NCBI GenBank assembly: GCA_036741355.1 | Contig: DAINSK010000014.1 | Coordinates: 1 to 64,000, forward strand | From: JBBRGK01 sp036741355 | GTDB taxonomy: Bacteria > Chloroflexota > Dehalococcoidia > CAUJGQ01 | Direction of reading: 5' to 3' | Length of the DNA stretch: 64,000 nt | Shown: positions 44,686-54,386 of the stretch, piece by piece | Numbering within the stretch: position 1 is the first letter of the stretch | Layout of the letters: the number at the start of each line of letters is the position of its first letter | The notes under the pieces: generated by a model | Told to the model about the DNA's origin: nothing | The model's database searches: none | Seen by the model: only the letters and a program-made list of their open reading frames with translations | Made by a program: the position numbers and the translations under genes

Positions 44686-45474
44686 GTGGCGACGCTTCAA
44701 CAAGACTTCGAAGAGCCGGAGGGCCGAGAGGAGGTCGATGAGGGTGGGCAAGAGCTCACCATCATGCAGCACCTGTACGAGCTCCGTCGCCGACTTTTTG
44801 CGATGGCGCTTGCAATTGCCATTGGCACCGGTATCGGCCTGTTCCTGGCGAAACGTGGGATCGATTTTCTCGAGCGCCCGGCTAAGAGCGTCTACCCAAA
44901 CTTTGCGCCATCTCAGATAGAGCCGCTGGAATTCGTCGGGGCGTACTTCAAAGTAGCCTTACTCATCGGCCTGATCATCGCCATGCCCATCCTCGTCTAC
45001 GAGATCCTGGCATTCGTGGTGCCGGCGTTGACGCGGAAAGAGCGCCGCTGGATGTTCCCAATTTTGTTCGGCGTATTCGGGCTGTTCTTGTCGGGTGTCG
45101 TGTTCTCATATTACCTGGTTGTGCCGCGGGCTCTGGACTTCATCCTCAATTTCGGAAAAGGCCAAGTCGATATTCACATCCGTGTTGGATTGTACGTGGA
45201 TTTCGTCGTGCGGCTCGTGTTCTGGACGGGCGTACTATTTGAATTGCCGATCGTGATGATGGTGCCGGCAAAATTCGGCATTATCCGCGCCAGAAAATAC
45301 CTGAAATGGTGGCGATACGCGATTGTCCTTGGTTTCCTGGCTGCTGCGGCCGTTATCCCGAACATTAGTCCGATCGAACAGATATCAGTCGCGATTCCTA
45401 TAATTGGCCTGTATTTTGTAGGCGTGGGGCTGGCAAAGCTCGTACAGCCGAAACAAGCAGCCGTTTCTGAATAA
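44686..45474 (+). CDS. tatC: Sec-independent protein translocase TatC
   Basis: A 262-residue membrane protein with six helices, the receptor for twin-arginine signal peptides. Typical are MQHLYELRRRLF at the N-terminus and the loops YEILAFVVPALTRKERR and the later RKYLKWWRY. The start is GTG 44686, following GGAG. It lies 46 bp after the tatA/B gene. The 80 bp downstream are noncoding. Confidence 0.95.
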   Translation: MATLQQDFEEPEGREEVDEGGQELTIMQHLYELRRRLFAMALAIAIGTGIGLFLAKRGIDFLERPAKSVYPNFAPSQIEPLEFVGAYFKVALLIGLIIAMPILVYEILAFVVPALTRKERRWMFPILFGVFGLFLSGVVFSYYLVVPRALDFILNFGKGQVDIHIRVGLYVDFVVRLVFWTGVLFELPIVMMVPAKFGIIRARKYLKWWRYAIVLGFLAAAAVIPNISPIEQISVAIPIIGLYFVGVGLAKLVQPKQAAVSE

Positions 45475-45554
45475 TCTCTCTGGTAATCTTCAACTTGGCC
45501 TGCATCAACCGTTCATTGTCCGCAATCGCTGGCCCGTGCTAGCATGGAGCCACT

Positions 45555-46169
45555 ATGCAGACCAATCTCGGCGAGCTTAGCCAGCTAATCAAGCGCTGCC
45601 CCGATTGCGACCTTTCCCAGACCCGTACGCAGGCCGTCCCCGGAGAAGGACCGGACACCGCCGATATCATGTTCATCGGCGAAGGGCCGGGCTATTACGA
45701 AGACAAGAGCGGCAGCCCCTTTGTTGGGAACGCCGGCAAATTTCTTGACGAATTGCTGCAGCATGCTGGTCTAAAGCGCTGCGATGTCTTCATTACGAAC
45801 GTGGTAAAGTGCCGCCCGCCCCAGAACCGTGACCCGCTTCGCGATGAGATCGACGCGTGCGACAAGTGGCTCAAGCATCAGATCAACGTCATCGATCCGA
45901 AAGTCATCGTGACACTCGGGCGCATTTCAATGGGTAAATTCTTCGCGGGCGAATCCATCAGCAAGATTCACGGCCAACCGCACAAAGTAGGCGACCGAAC
46001 GATCGTGCCGATGTTCCATCCGGCTGCCGCGCTCCACCAAGAACGATTCCGATCGCTCATCGTCGATGATTTCAAGCAGTTACCGGAAGTACTGGAGTCG
46101 GTCCAGCGGGAGAAGGCTGCCTCAGACCAGCCGGCACAGCCTTCAACCGAGCAGGGCCGTCTCTTCTAA
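45555..46169 (+). CDS. Type 4 uracil-DNA glycosylase (Fe-S)
   Basis: Removes uracil from DNA; 204 residues. Four cysteines for a 4Fe-4S cluster can be placed at CPDC near the N-terminus, KCRPPQNR and DACDKW. Motif GEGPGYYEDKSGSPFVGNAGK forms the active-site loop, and HPAA is the C-terminal motif. The last 25 residues end in GRLF. It precedes RNase J by 20 bp. Confidence 0.92.
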   Translation: MQTNLGELSQLIKRCPDCDLSQTRTQAVPGEGPDTADIMFIGEGPGYYEDKSGSPFVGNAGKFLDELLQHAGLKRCDVFITNVVKCRPPQNRDPLRDEIDACDKWLKHQINVIDPKVIVTLGRISMGKFFAGESISKIHGQPHKVGDRTIVPMFHPAAALHQERFRSLIVDDFKQLPEVLESVQREKAASDQPAQPSTEQGRLF

Positions 46170-46189
46170 CAAGAGATTAAAGAGGTACC

Positions 46190-47848
46190 ATGGCAGACCA
46201 CCAGACTCTGCGCGTTATTCCGCTCGGCGGCCTTGGCGAAATCGGCAAAAACATGATGGTGTTCGAGCTTGCCGATGACATCGTCGCCGTCGATTGCGGC
46301 CTCCAGTTTCCCGAAGCCGAAATGCTAGGCGTGGACCTGGTTATTCCGGATACCACGTATCTTCGGGAGCGACTCGACAAAGTCCGCGCGATCCTGATTA
46401 CGCATGGTCACGAGGACCATATCGGCGCGTTGCCCTACGTGCTTCGCGATGTCAACGTGCCCGTGTACTGCACACGGCTCACATATGGCCTCATCTCGGT
46501 GAAGTTGAAGGAGCACCGACTGCTGAGGGAGAGCGATCTGCGGATCGTCGAGCCCGGCGAACAGATTCAGTTGGGCGACTTCACTGCGGAGTTTTTCCGA
46601 GTAGCGCACAGCATTCCCGATGCTTGCGGCATCATCTTGCACACTCCGCTCGGCCGCGTCGTTCACACGGGCGACTTCAAGCTCGACCATACCCCCGTCA
46701 TGGGACAGCACACCGACCTGCCGCGCCTCACGGAACTGGGTAATGAAGGCGTGACGCTCCTCTGCGCCGACTCGACATATGCAGAAATCCCCGGGTACAC
46801 ACCGTCCGAGCAGGTGGTCGGCGTCGCGCTGGACAACATCATGAACCAGGCCGAGGGGCGCGTCATCGTGGCAACCTTTGCCAGCCTGATCTCGCGCGTC
46901 CAGCAGGTAATCGACGCGGCAGTTCATCACAACCGGCGGGTATTTGTGATCGGCCGCAGCATGGTCGATAACGTTAACATGGCGCTCGAACAGGGCTACC
47001 TCGAGGTGCCAGACGGCGTTCTCGGGCGTATCGAAGAGATGCGTAACCTGCCGGTACACCGCGTCGCGATCGTCACGACCGGCAGCCAGGGCGAACCAAC
47101 CTCAGCCCTTTCGCGGATGGCGAATCGCGACCATCGCTGGGTGCAGATCGTTCCCGGAGATACGGTCGTGCTCTCGGCATCGCCGATTCCCGGCAACGAG
47201 CAGTTTGTCTACAACGTAGTCGACAACCTCTTCAAGCTCGGTGCCAAAGTGCTCTATAACCGCGTGGACAACATCCACGTCCGCGGACACGCCGCACAGG
47301 AAGAGTTGAAGCTGCTCTTGAGCCTCGTGCGACCTAAATACCTGCTTCCGATCCACGGCGAATACCGGCACCTAATGCTTCACGCCCGCATCGGCCAGGC
47401 GATGGGCATGGCGCCTGAGGATACGTTTGTCATCGAGGACGGTGACGTACTCGAGATTACCCAGGACGGTGCCGCGGTGGCGGGACGGGCCCCCGCCGCG
47501 GCAGTGTACGTCGACGGCCTCGGCATCGGCGATGTCGATCACGTCGTCTTACGCGACCGCCGGCACCTCGCTAACGACGGTATGGTCGTCGTCGTCGTCG
47601 CTGTCGACAAACAGACGGGTAAAGTCATCGATCTGCCGGATGTGCTTTCGCGTGGCTTTGTAGAAGCCAGCGAGGCAGGGGAACTCATGGATCGAGTGCG
47701 AGATGTCGCGATGCAATCGCTTGATGGCGCCGATCACCGTGCGGAGTGGCCAGTGATCAACGCTAAAGTGAAAGACACGGTCGCCAAGTTCCTCTATGAT
47801 GAAACCCGGCGGCGCCCAATGGTGCTGCCTGTAGCCGTCGAGGTCTAG
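46190..47848 (+). CDS. rnj: Ribonuclease J
   Basis: Metallo-beta-lactamase/beta-CASP ribonuclease of 552 residues with 5'-3' exo- and endonuclease activity in mRNA turnover and rRNA maturation. The metal site is HGHEDH at residues 72-77, followed by the metal histidine in FFRVAHSIPD, HTGDFKLDH and the C-terminal beta-CASP part IHVRGHAAQEEL and PIHGEYRHL. AAAGAGGTACC precedes the ATG. Presence of RNase J supports a Gram-positive-type RNA decay system. Confidence 0.95.
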   Translation: MADHQTLRVIPLGGLGEIGKNMMVFELADDIVAVDCGLQFPEAEMLGVDLVIPDTTYLRERLDKVRAILITHGHEDHIGALPYVLRDVNVPVYCTRLTYGLISVKLKEHRLLRESDLRIVEPGEQIQLGDFTAEFFRVAHSIPDACGIILHTPLGRVVHTGDFKLDHTPVMGQHTDLPRLTELGNEGVTLLCADSTYAEIPGYTPSEQVVGVALDNIMNQAEGRVIVATFASLISRVQQVIDAAVHHNRRVFVIGRSMVDNVNMALEQGYLEVPDGVLGRIEEMRNLPVHRVAIVTTGSQGEPTSALSRMANRDHRWVQIVPGDTVVLSASPIPGNEQFVYNVVDNLFKLGAKVLYNRVDNIHVRGHAAQEELKLLLSLVRPKYLLPIHGEYRHLMLHARIGQAMGMAPEDTFVIEDGDVLEITQDGAAVAGRAPAAAVYVDGLGIGDVDHVVLRDRRHLANDGMVVVVVAVDKQTGKVIDLPDVLSRGFVEASEAGELMDRVRDVAMQSLDGADHRAEWPVINAKVKDTVAKFLYDETRRRPMVLPVAVEV

Positions 47849-47896
47849 GTCGGGCGGGACCCGGGCTCTCGCAATCGAATACTGGAGCCGTACCCC

Positions 47897-50278
47897 ATGG
47901 CGAAAGCGAAGGGGTCTTCCCGCCCGCGTACCTCGCTGTCATCTCCGCGTGCTGGGCGCAGACGCAAACCCGCGTTTCGTGGCGACATTGCCGAGATGGC
48001 GCTGAGGCCGATCACCCCGGTCGTCGCGTTTCTCCTCACTCCAGCCGGGCTTGCAACAGCCATCGTTTTGATCGTGGCGGCAGCCATGCCGTGGCTATCG
48101 ATTGTCGACGTGCTTGACGCCTTTCGGCGGGCGGTGGTCCAGGGGACCGGCGTCGTCTGCTATCTCATCGTGATCGACCTGCTGGCGCTGGTGGCGATTC
48201 CGGGCATTGCCCCCGGTCCGCGAACCTCACGCCGCTTCTGGAGAATCGCGACCGGCTTCCAGTTCCTCGGACTGTTTGTGTGGGGTGTCCTCGGCGCCCT
48301 GCACCCCGAAACGGCGCTGGCAGGCGTGTCGCTTCAAGACTATTCGGCCGGCGGCAACGTTGGTCATAGCCTCGTGGCCAGCGGGTTCGGCGTTCTGGTC
48401 TGGCTCCTCGCGCTCTCCATCGGCTGCGCCCTGGTCAGCCCGTCGGGTACGCGATGGGCGCTCGCGCAACTGCCCCCCGCGGCGCGGTCGCTATGGGCAT
48501 TCAACATCCCGGGCAAACTGTTCGCCGCGCTTGGCTCCCTGCGACCGGCGCCCACTCCGTACGCCGTTGCCGGCACCTCGGCGGTGTCGCTGCCGGACAT
48601 CGAGGAATCGCCGCCACCCGAAACGATTGGCCAGGGCGCTGCCGATGCCTTCCGCCGGACCGGCGAGCGAGAACGTCAACGGCAGGCGCTCGCGCCGACG
48701 CTTGAACTTCCCGGGTTCGGAACGGGTACCACAGCCGCACCGCATGGCGTCGGCTGGCAACTGCCAAACACACAACTGCTCAGCACGTCCGCCCCAAGCC
48801 AGCTCAGCCCCGCGGACAACGAAGCGCGCGCGCGGACGATCGTCGAAACGCTCGCCAGTTTCGGCGTAGACGCAAAGGTCCTGCAGATCAACCAGGGCCC
48901 GTCGGTGACGCAGTTCGGCGTGGAACCGGGCTGGGAGATTAAGACACGAAACGATCCTGAGCGCGACGCGAGCGGCAAAGTGCTTTTAGACAAAGACAAC
49001 AAGCCCCGCATGCGCGTGGAGGAGGTTTCCCGGACGCGTGTTCGCGTGAACCAGATCCAAAAGCTTCAGAACGACCTGGCGCTTGCACTCGCCGCCCCGA
49101 CGATTCGCATCGAGGCGCCGGTTCCGGGCAAGCCGATGGTCGGCATCGAAGTTCCGAACACGAGCTCGTCGGTCGTCAGCCTGCGAAGCGTCGTCGAAAC
49201 GCCGCAGTTCCAGAAGGTTGCGTCGAAGACCAAACTGGCGCTGGCACTCGGAATGGGCGTTTCTGGAGAGCCTATTATCGCCGACCTGGCTACGATGCCC
49301 CACCTACTCATCGCGGGGACGACAGGGAGCGGCAAGAGCGTCTGTATCCGCGCCCTGATCTCGTGCATCCTCATGCACGCAACGCCGGACGACGTTCGCG
49401 TAGTACTTATCGACCCGAAGCGCGTCGAGATGGCTGTATTCGCGCCGATCCCGCACCTGGCACTCTCCAAGATCGTCACCGACATGGAGGAGGTGGCTGG
49501 GACCTTGCAGGGCGTGATCCGGGAGATGGAGGACCGCTATAAGAAGTTCGAAATGTTCAAGGTGCGCAACCTGGAAGCGTACAACCGCAACCCGAAAGTC
49601 GCCGGCAAGCTTCCAAACTGGGTCGTCATCATCGACGAGCTTGCCGACCTGATGATGGCAGTGCCATACGAGGTTGAACGGCAGATCTGCCGGCTCGCAC
49701 AGCTTGCACGTGCTACCGGAATTCATCTAGTCGTGGCGACGCAGCGGCCGTCGGTGGACGTCATTACCGGCCTGATCAAGGCCAATTTCCCAACCCGTAT
49801 TGCGTTCGCGGTTTCGTCGCAGGTCGATTCGCGCACCATCCTGGACGGCGTCGGCGCCGAGAAGCTGCTCGGTCGCGGCGACATGCTCTTCATGCCCACA
49901 GACCAGGCAAAGCGGCGCGTGCAGGGGGTGTACGTCTCCGACCAGGAGATCGAGCGGCTGGTCGACTTCTGGGGCGCCGAGCGCTGGGAAAAGCTTCGTC
50001 CGCGGACATTCGATCACCTCGTCGAGCAGGCAAAGGCCGAACAGGCAGCCGCCGACGCACCCGAACAAGACGAGCTATTGGAAAAGGCGCGCACACTCGC
50101 GCTGGAACACTCGCGAATCTCGACATCCATGCTGCAGCGGCGCCTCCGCATCGGCTACCCACGAGCTGCCCGGCTCATAGACACGCTTGAGGACGAGGGC
50201 ATCGTTGGCGAGGGCGAGAGTTCAGCCTCACGCGAGGTGATAGGATCCGAGAGGGATAGCGTTTTCGGGGACCTGTAG
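47897..50278 (+). CDS. ftsK: DNA translocase FtsK/SpoIIIE
   Basis: Septal DNA pump of 793 residues. The N-terminal part has about four transmembrane helices (about 45-180) after a basic leader, then a linker and the RecA-like motor with Walker A GTTGSGKS near residue 474. Walker B lies in VVIIDELADLMM, followed by the conserved VVATQRPSVDVITG. The C-terminal winged-helix gamma domain ends the protein (LRIGYPRAARLIDTLEDEGIV), suited to binding KOPS/SRS-type sequences. Confidence 0.95.
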   Translation: MAKAKGSSRPRTSLSSPRAGRRRKPAFRGDIAEMALRPITPVVAFLLTPAGLATAIVLIVAAAMPWLSIVDVLDAFRRAVVQGTGVVCYLIVIDLLALVAIPGIAPGPRTSRRFWRIATGFQFLGLFVWGVLGALHPETALAGVSLQDYSAGGNVGHSLVASGFGVLVWLLALSIGCALVSPSGTRWALAQLPPAARSLWAFNIPGKLFAALGSLRPAPTPYAVAGTSAVSLPDIEESPPPETIGQGAADAFRRTGERERQRQALAPTLELPGFGTGTTAAPHGVGWQLPNTQLLSTSAPSQLSPADNEARARTIVETLASFGVDAKVLQINQGPSVTQFGVEPGWEIKTRNDPERDASGKVLLDKDNKPRMRVEEVSRTRVRVNQIQKLQNDLALALAAPTIRIEAPVPGKPMVGIEVPNTSSSVVSLRSVVETPQFQKVASKTKLALALGMGVSGEPIIADLATMPHLLIAGTTGSGKSVCIRALISCILMHATPDDVRVVLIDPKRVEMAVFAPIPHLALSKIVTDMEEVAGTLQGVIREMEDRYKKFEMFKVRNLEAYNRNPKVAGKLPNWVVIIDELADLMMAVPYEVERQICRLAQLARATGIHLVVATQRPSVDVITGLIKANFPTRIAFAVSSQVDSRTILDGVGAEKLLGRGDMLFMPTDQAKRRVQGVYVSDQEIERLVDFWGAERWEKLRPRTFDHLVEQAKAEQAAADAPEQDELLEKARTLALEHSRISTSMLQRRLRIGYPRAARLIDTLEDEGIVGEGESSASREVIGSERDSVFGDL

Positions 50279-50334
50279 TCGGGAATAGGTCGGGCGGGTA
50301 TGCGGTGGTCCACCTGCTCTGCCAGCGGAGGCGT

Positions 50335-52173
50335 ATGAAGAACCTGGCCGAGTTCTTGGCCGCGCGGCGCTTTCACGATAGCGAGCAACCGGTGCTGCCG
50401 GAGGCGGGCAACTGCATCAACTGCGGCGCCGACCTCGCGGAGTCCCAGCTCTATCGCGAGTATCGGATCTGCGAGCGCTGCCGCTATCACTACAGCGTTG
50501 GTGCCCACCGGCGCGTCGAACTGCTCGTCGATCCCGGCAGCTTTCGCGAGAGCAATCGATCGCTTGTCTCTATGGACCCGCTCTCGTTCCGTGCTCAGGC
50601 GCAGTACCGGCGCCGCATCTTCCAGGAACAGCGGCGCACGGGCCTCAGTGACGCGATCGTCACCGGGACCGGATCCATCGCCGGCCGCCGTATCGTACTG
50701 GCCGTGCTCGACTTCAGGTTCCTGGGAGGCAGTGTTGGCAACGCGGTCGGCGAGAAGCTTGCTCGCGCGCTCGAAAACGGCGCGCGGAACAAACTTCCGG
50801 TCGTCATGATCGTTGCCAGCGGCGGAGTCCGGATGCAGGAAGGGCTGCCGGCGCTCATGCAGTTCGCCAAAGTGGCGGAGGCTGCCGGTCGCCTTGCCGG
50901 TTCGGGCGAACCGCTCATTACGGTGCTGGCGACGCCAAGCCTTGGCGGCAGCTACGCGGTCCTGGGCGGGCTTGCAGACCTGCGCATCGCCGAACCAGGA
51001 GCCCTGGTCGGATACGCCACGACGCGGATGGTTGAAGAGCGTGCCGGCCGCCCGGCGGCAGAAGGCGCCCGCACCGCGGAAGCGCATCTCGCGCGTGGGC
51101 TAATCGACGAGGTGGTAGACCGGGCCCGTTTACGCGACTTCATCTCTTCCTTGTTGGAGATGCTCGCGAGCCGTCCTCAGCAGGGGGGCGCGGCGGCTGG
51201 ACGAGCTATGCAGTTCGCTCCGGCCACGCATAGCGCCTGGACGACCATCCAGCTAGCCCGCCACGCCGAGCGCCCCACCGCTTCGGATTACATCGGCCAT
51301 TTTAGCGACACTTTTGTCGAGCTGCGGGGCGATGACGTCACCGGGGACGACCGGGCAATCATCTGCGGCATCGGGATGCTTGGCGCAGAACCCGTCGTCT
51401 ACGTCGCCACCGAACGGGCGAGAAATGGCGCGCCAAAAACCGTCGCCGGACCCGCAGGATTCCGAAAAGCGCGTCGCGCCTATGAGCTCGCGGGGCGATT
51501 GCGTCTGCCGATCGTCACACTAATTGACAGAGTCGAAGCATCGCCTGCCATCGAAGCCGAAGAAGCGGGCCTCGGTCCGGCCCTCGCCGACTGCATGTCG
51601 GCGTTGGGCATGGTTGCGACTCCCGCCATCGGCGCAATCATCGGCGAGGCCCGTGGCGAAGCAGCGCTGGCTCTTGGCATAGTCGACAAGATGCTGATGC
51701 TTGAGAACGCCGTTTTCGAGGTTGTTTCGCCAGAGACCGCCGCCTCGATCATCTATCGCGACACCGGAATGGCTGACACGGTTGCGACATCGCTTCGCCC
51801 AACGGCTCGCGACTGCAAAGAGCTGGGGATCGTCGACATCATTGTGCCCGAGCCGGCGGCCGGCGCCCACACAGAGCACGAAGCTGCCGCTCGGCTGCTA
51901 GGCGCCGCGCTGCTCAGATCGCTAGGCGAACTACGCGGGGTCGCTCCACGTAAGCTCGTGCGATCACGCTACAACCGCTACCGGCGGATTGGCCAGTACA
52001 CGAACTTCCTCAGCGCCACTGTCGGCCACGACGTGGCCCAACTGAGCGGCGATATCGCCCGCAGAGCCAGCGGTGCAATCGCACGCCTCACGCACCGCGG
52101 CCGGCGCACGCCCGGGACCAGAGGACCGTCAATTTCCGACGACAGCGACGGTGCCGGCCTCGCGGTACCGTAG
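50335..52173 (+). CDS. accDA: Fused acetyl-CoA carboxylase carboxyltransferase (beta and alpha)
   Basis: A 612-residue single chain containing both carboxyltransferase subunits, making malonyl-CoA. The AccD-like half (about 1-285) starts with a zinc ribbon (CINCGAD and CERCRYHY) and has the crotonase-like VVMIVASGGVRMQEG and GGSYAV. The AccA-like half (about 300-560) has the paired crotonase fold, including IITGIG-like and KTVAGPAGFRKARRAYELA. GGAGG precedes ATG 50335. The C-terminal 50 residues are basic. It lies 56 bp after ftsK. No biotin carboxylase or BCCP is in the window. Confidence 0.93.
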   Translation: MKNLAEFLAARRFHDSEQPVLPEAGNCINCGADLAESQLYREYRICERCRYHYSVGAHRRVELLVDPGSFRESNRSLVSMDPLSFRAQAQYRRRIFQEQRRTGLSDAIVTGTGSIAGRRIVLAVLDFRFLGGSVGNAVGEKLARALENGARNKLPVVMIVASGGVRMQEGLPALMQFAKVAEAAGRLAGSGEPLITVLATPSLGGSYAVLGGLADLRIAEPGALVGYATTRMVEERAGRPAAEGARTAEAHLARGLIDEVVDRARLRDFISSLLEMLASRPQQGGAAAGRAMQFAPATHSAWTTIQLARHAERPTASDYIGHFSDTFVELRGDDVTGDDRAIICGIGMLGAEPVVYVATERARNGAPKTVAGPAGFRKARRAYELAGRLRLPIVTLIDRVEASPAIEAEEAGLGPALADCMSALGMVATPAIGAIIGEARGEAALALGIVDKMLMLENAVFEVVSPETAASIIYRDTGMADTVATSLRPTARDCKELGIVDIIVPEPAAGAHTEHEAAARLLGAALLRSLGELRGVAPRKLVRSRYNRYRRIGQYTNFLSATVGHDVAQLSGDIARRASGAIARLTHRGRRTPGTRGPSISDDSDGAGLAVP

Positions 52174-52180
52174 CGCGCTC

Positions 52181-54283
52181 CTACGGCCCTCGACGGCTCC
52201 TGCCGCGCACCGCCCGATTCGAGTAGCGCGTCGATTCTGGGGTTACCAGACGGCCTTCGTCGCGACGACGTGGCACAATCATTTCCGCGATCCGTTGCAG
52301 ACCTTCTTCGTCACCCAGCAGTTCGCGGCGCAGATCGACGATCTGGTCCCGGATCAAAGCAGCTTTCTCAAATTCGAGTGACTTCGCCGCCTGCTTCATC
52401 TGGGACTCGAGATCGATTACCAGGCGGGCGACCGTATCTCTCGGCATTCCACTGCCCGCCCGATACTCTGGCTTCTCCTCGGCGACTTTGCGGACGTGGT
52501 CGGTGATGTCCCTGATCGCCTTGCGGATGCTTTCCGGCGAGATGCCGTGCTCCTGATTATGAGCGATCTGGATCTGGCGGCGGCGCGTTGTTTCGTCGAT
52601 CGCGCGCTGCATCGAACCAGTGATGGTATCGGCATACATGATCACATGTCCGCGCTCGTGTCGCGCCGCTCGCCCCATCGTTTGGATCAATGATCCCTCC
52701 GAACGCAGGTACCCTTCTTTGTCGGCGTCCAGGATCGCGACGAGGCTCACTTCGGGCAGGTCCAGTCCTTCGCGCAGCAGGTTGATGCCGACGATGACGT
52801 CGTAGACGCCCAGACGCAGGTCCCGCAGGATCTCGACGCGGTCGAGCGTGTTCACCTCCGAATGCAGGTAATTGGTCTTGATTCCCATCTCCTGCAGATA
52901 GTCAGTGAGGTCCTCGGCCATCTTCTTCGTCAGGGTCGTAACCAGCACACGCTCCCGGCGATCGACGCGCCGTTGGATCTCGTCCATCAGGTCGTCGATC
53001 TGACCTTTCGTCGGCTTGATTTCGATCGTCGGGTCCAGCAGACCGGTAGGCCGGATGACCTGCTCGACCGTTTGCGCGGACACGTCTCGCTCATACGGTC
53101 CCGGCGTAGCGGAGACGTATATCACCTGGTTGATGTGACGATCGAACTCCTCAAAATTGAGCGGGCGATTGTCGATCGCCGACGGTAGCCGGAAGCCGAA
53201 GTCGACCAGCGTGCGCTTGCGGGCATAGTCGCCGTGAAACATGCCGCGCACCTGCGGCAGGCTCATGTGAGACTCATCCACGAACAGCAGCCAGTCGGCG
53301 GGCATGTAATCGAGCAACGTCCACGGCGTGCTGCCGGCGGCCCGGCGAGCGAGGTGCCGGCTATAGTTCTCGACGCCCGAGCAGTAACCCGCCTCACGCA
53401 ACGTTTCGAGGTCGTAGCGCGTGCGCTCCTCCAGCCGAGCCGCCTCGAGGATCCGCCCCTCGCTACGAAATTCCGCCAGCCGATCGTGCAGCTCCTGCTC
53501 GATGTCGGCCATGGCGGCGTCCAACTTTTCCTGGGAGGTGACGAAATGCTTGGCGGGGTAGATGTCGACGTGGTCCTTCTCCGCCAACACCTCACCGGTC
53601 AACGGGTCGAGCTCGATGATCCGCTCAACCGTGTCACCCCAGAAATCGACGCGAACGGCAAGCTCGTCATATGACGGGTGGATCGTGAGGGTGTCTCCCC
53701 GCAAACGGAACTTTCCGCGTACGAGGTTGATGTCATTGCGCTCATATTGCATGTTGACGAGGCCGCGAATGGCCTCGTTGCGATGCATCCGCCCGCCCTT
53801 TTCGATATTGAGCACAAAACTCTTGTACTCTTCCGGCTCGCCCAGACCGTAAATACACGAAACGGATGCGACGATCAGCACGTCGCGTCGCTCGAACAGG
53901 GCGCGCGTCGCGGCGTGGCGCAGCTTGTCGATCTCGTCGTTTATGTCGGCGTCTTTGGCGATGTACGTGTCAGTGCGAGGAATATACGCTTCCGGTTGAT
54001 AGTAGTCGTAATAGGAGACGAAGAACTCGACTTCGTTCTCTGGAAAGAACTCTTTGAATTCGCTGCACAGTTGGGCGGCGAGCGTTTTGTTGTGCGCTAG
54101 CACGAGTGTTGGCCGCTGCAGCCGTTCGACGACGTTGGCCATGGTGAACGTCTTGCCCGAGCCGGTTACTCCCAGCAGCGTCTGCTGCCTGTAGCCCTTC
54201 TCGACGCCTTCGATCAGCATTTCGATGGCATCAGGCTGATCGCCGGTCGGCTTAAAGTCGGAGCGGAGCTTGAACGGCGGCAT
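52181..54283 (-). CDS. uvrB: Excinuclease ABC subunit B
   Basis: Damage-verification helicase of nucleotide excision repair, 700 residues. Walker A LLGVTGSGKT, beta-hairpin YYDYYQPEAYIP, LLFVDESHMSLPQ, NLLREGLDLPEVSLVAILDADKEG and a C-terminal UVR domain (QMKQAAKSLEFEKAALIRDQI) are all present. It converges with accDA, 7 bp between the stops. A consensus -10 lies 49 bp upstream of the start. Confidence 0.97.
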   Translation of the reverse strand: MPPFKLRSDFKPTGDQPDAIEMLIEGVEKGYRQQTLLGVTGSGKTFTMANVVERLQRPTLVLAHNKTLAAQLCSEFKEFFPENEVEFFVSYYDYYQPEAYIPRTDTYIAKDADINDEIDKLRHAATRALFERRDVLIVASVSCIYGLGEPEEYKSFVLNIEKGGRMHRNEAIRGLVNMQYERNDINLVRGKFRLRGDTLTIHPSYDELAVRVDFWGDTVERIIELDPLTGEVLAEKDHVDIYPAKHFVTSQEKLDAAMADIEQELHDRLAEFRSEGRILEAARLEERTRYDLETLREAGYCSGVENYSRHLARRAAGSTPWTLLDYMPADWLLFVDESHMSLPQVRGMFHGDYARKRTLVDFGFRLPSAIDNRPLNFEEFDRHINQVIYVSATPGPYERDVSAQTVEQVIRPTGLLDPTIEIKPTKGQIDDLMDEIQRRVDRRERVLVTTLTKKMAEDLTDYLQEMGIKTNYLHSEVNTLDRVEILRDLRLGVYDVIVGINLLREGLDLPEVSLVAILDADKEGYLRSEGSLIQTMGRAARHERGHVIMYADTITGSMQRAIDETTRRRQIQIAHNQEHGISPESIRKAIRDITDHVRKVAEEKPEYRAGSGMPRDTVARLVIDLESQMKQAAKSLEFEKAALIRDQIVDLRRELLGDEEGLQRIAEMIVPRRRDEGRLVTPESTRYSNRAVRGRSRRGP

Positions 54284-54331
54284 GAGCGCCTCGCAGTCTT
54301 ACGGCGGTACATTGGTTAGAACGTATGACCT

Positions 54332-54340
54332 ATTATACCA
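54332..54340 (-). promoter_or_regulatory. Extended -10 promoter of uvrB
   Basis: On the minus strand TGGTATAAT forms a perfect -10 with the TGn extension. No good -35 is present. Transcription would begin near 54325, about 40 nt before the uvrB ATG. Confidence 0.65.
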
Positions 54341-54386
54341 GTTTCGATGGCAGCCGGCAGTCGCCACCAGCGGGGGCTTTGGTTGC

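Noticed and set aside
54315..54335. Possible Gram-positive SOS box before uvrB
   Set aside because: GAAC is followed by GACC rather than GTTC at the required spacing, so it is not a credible LexA site.
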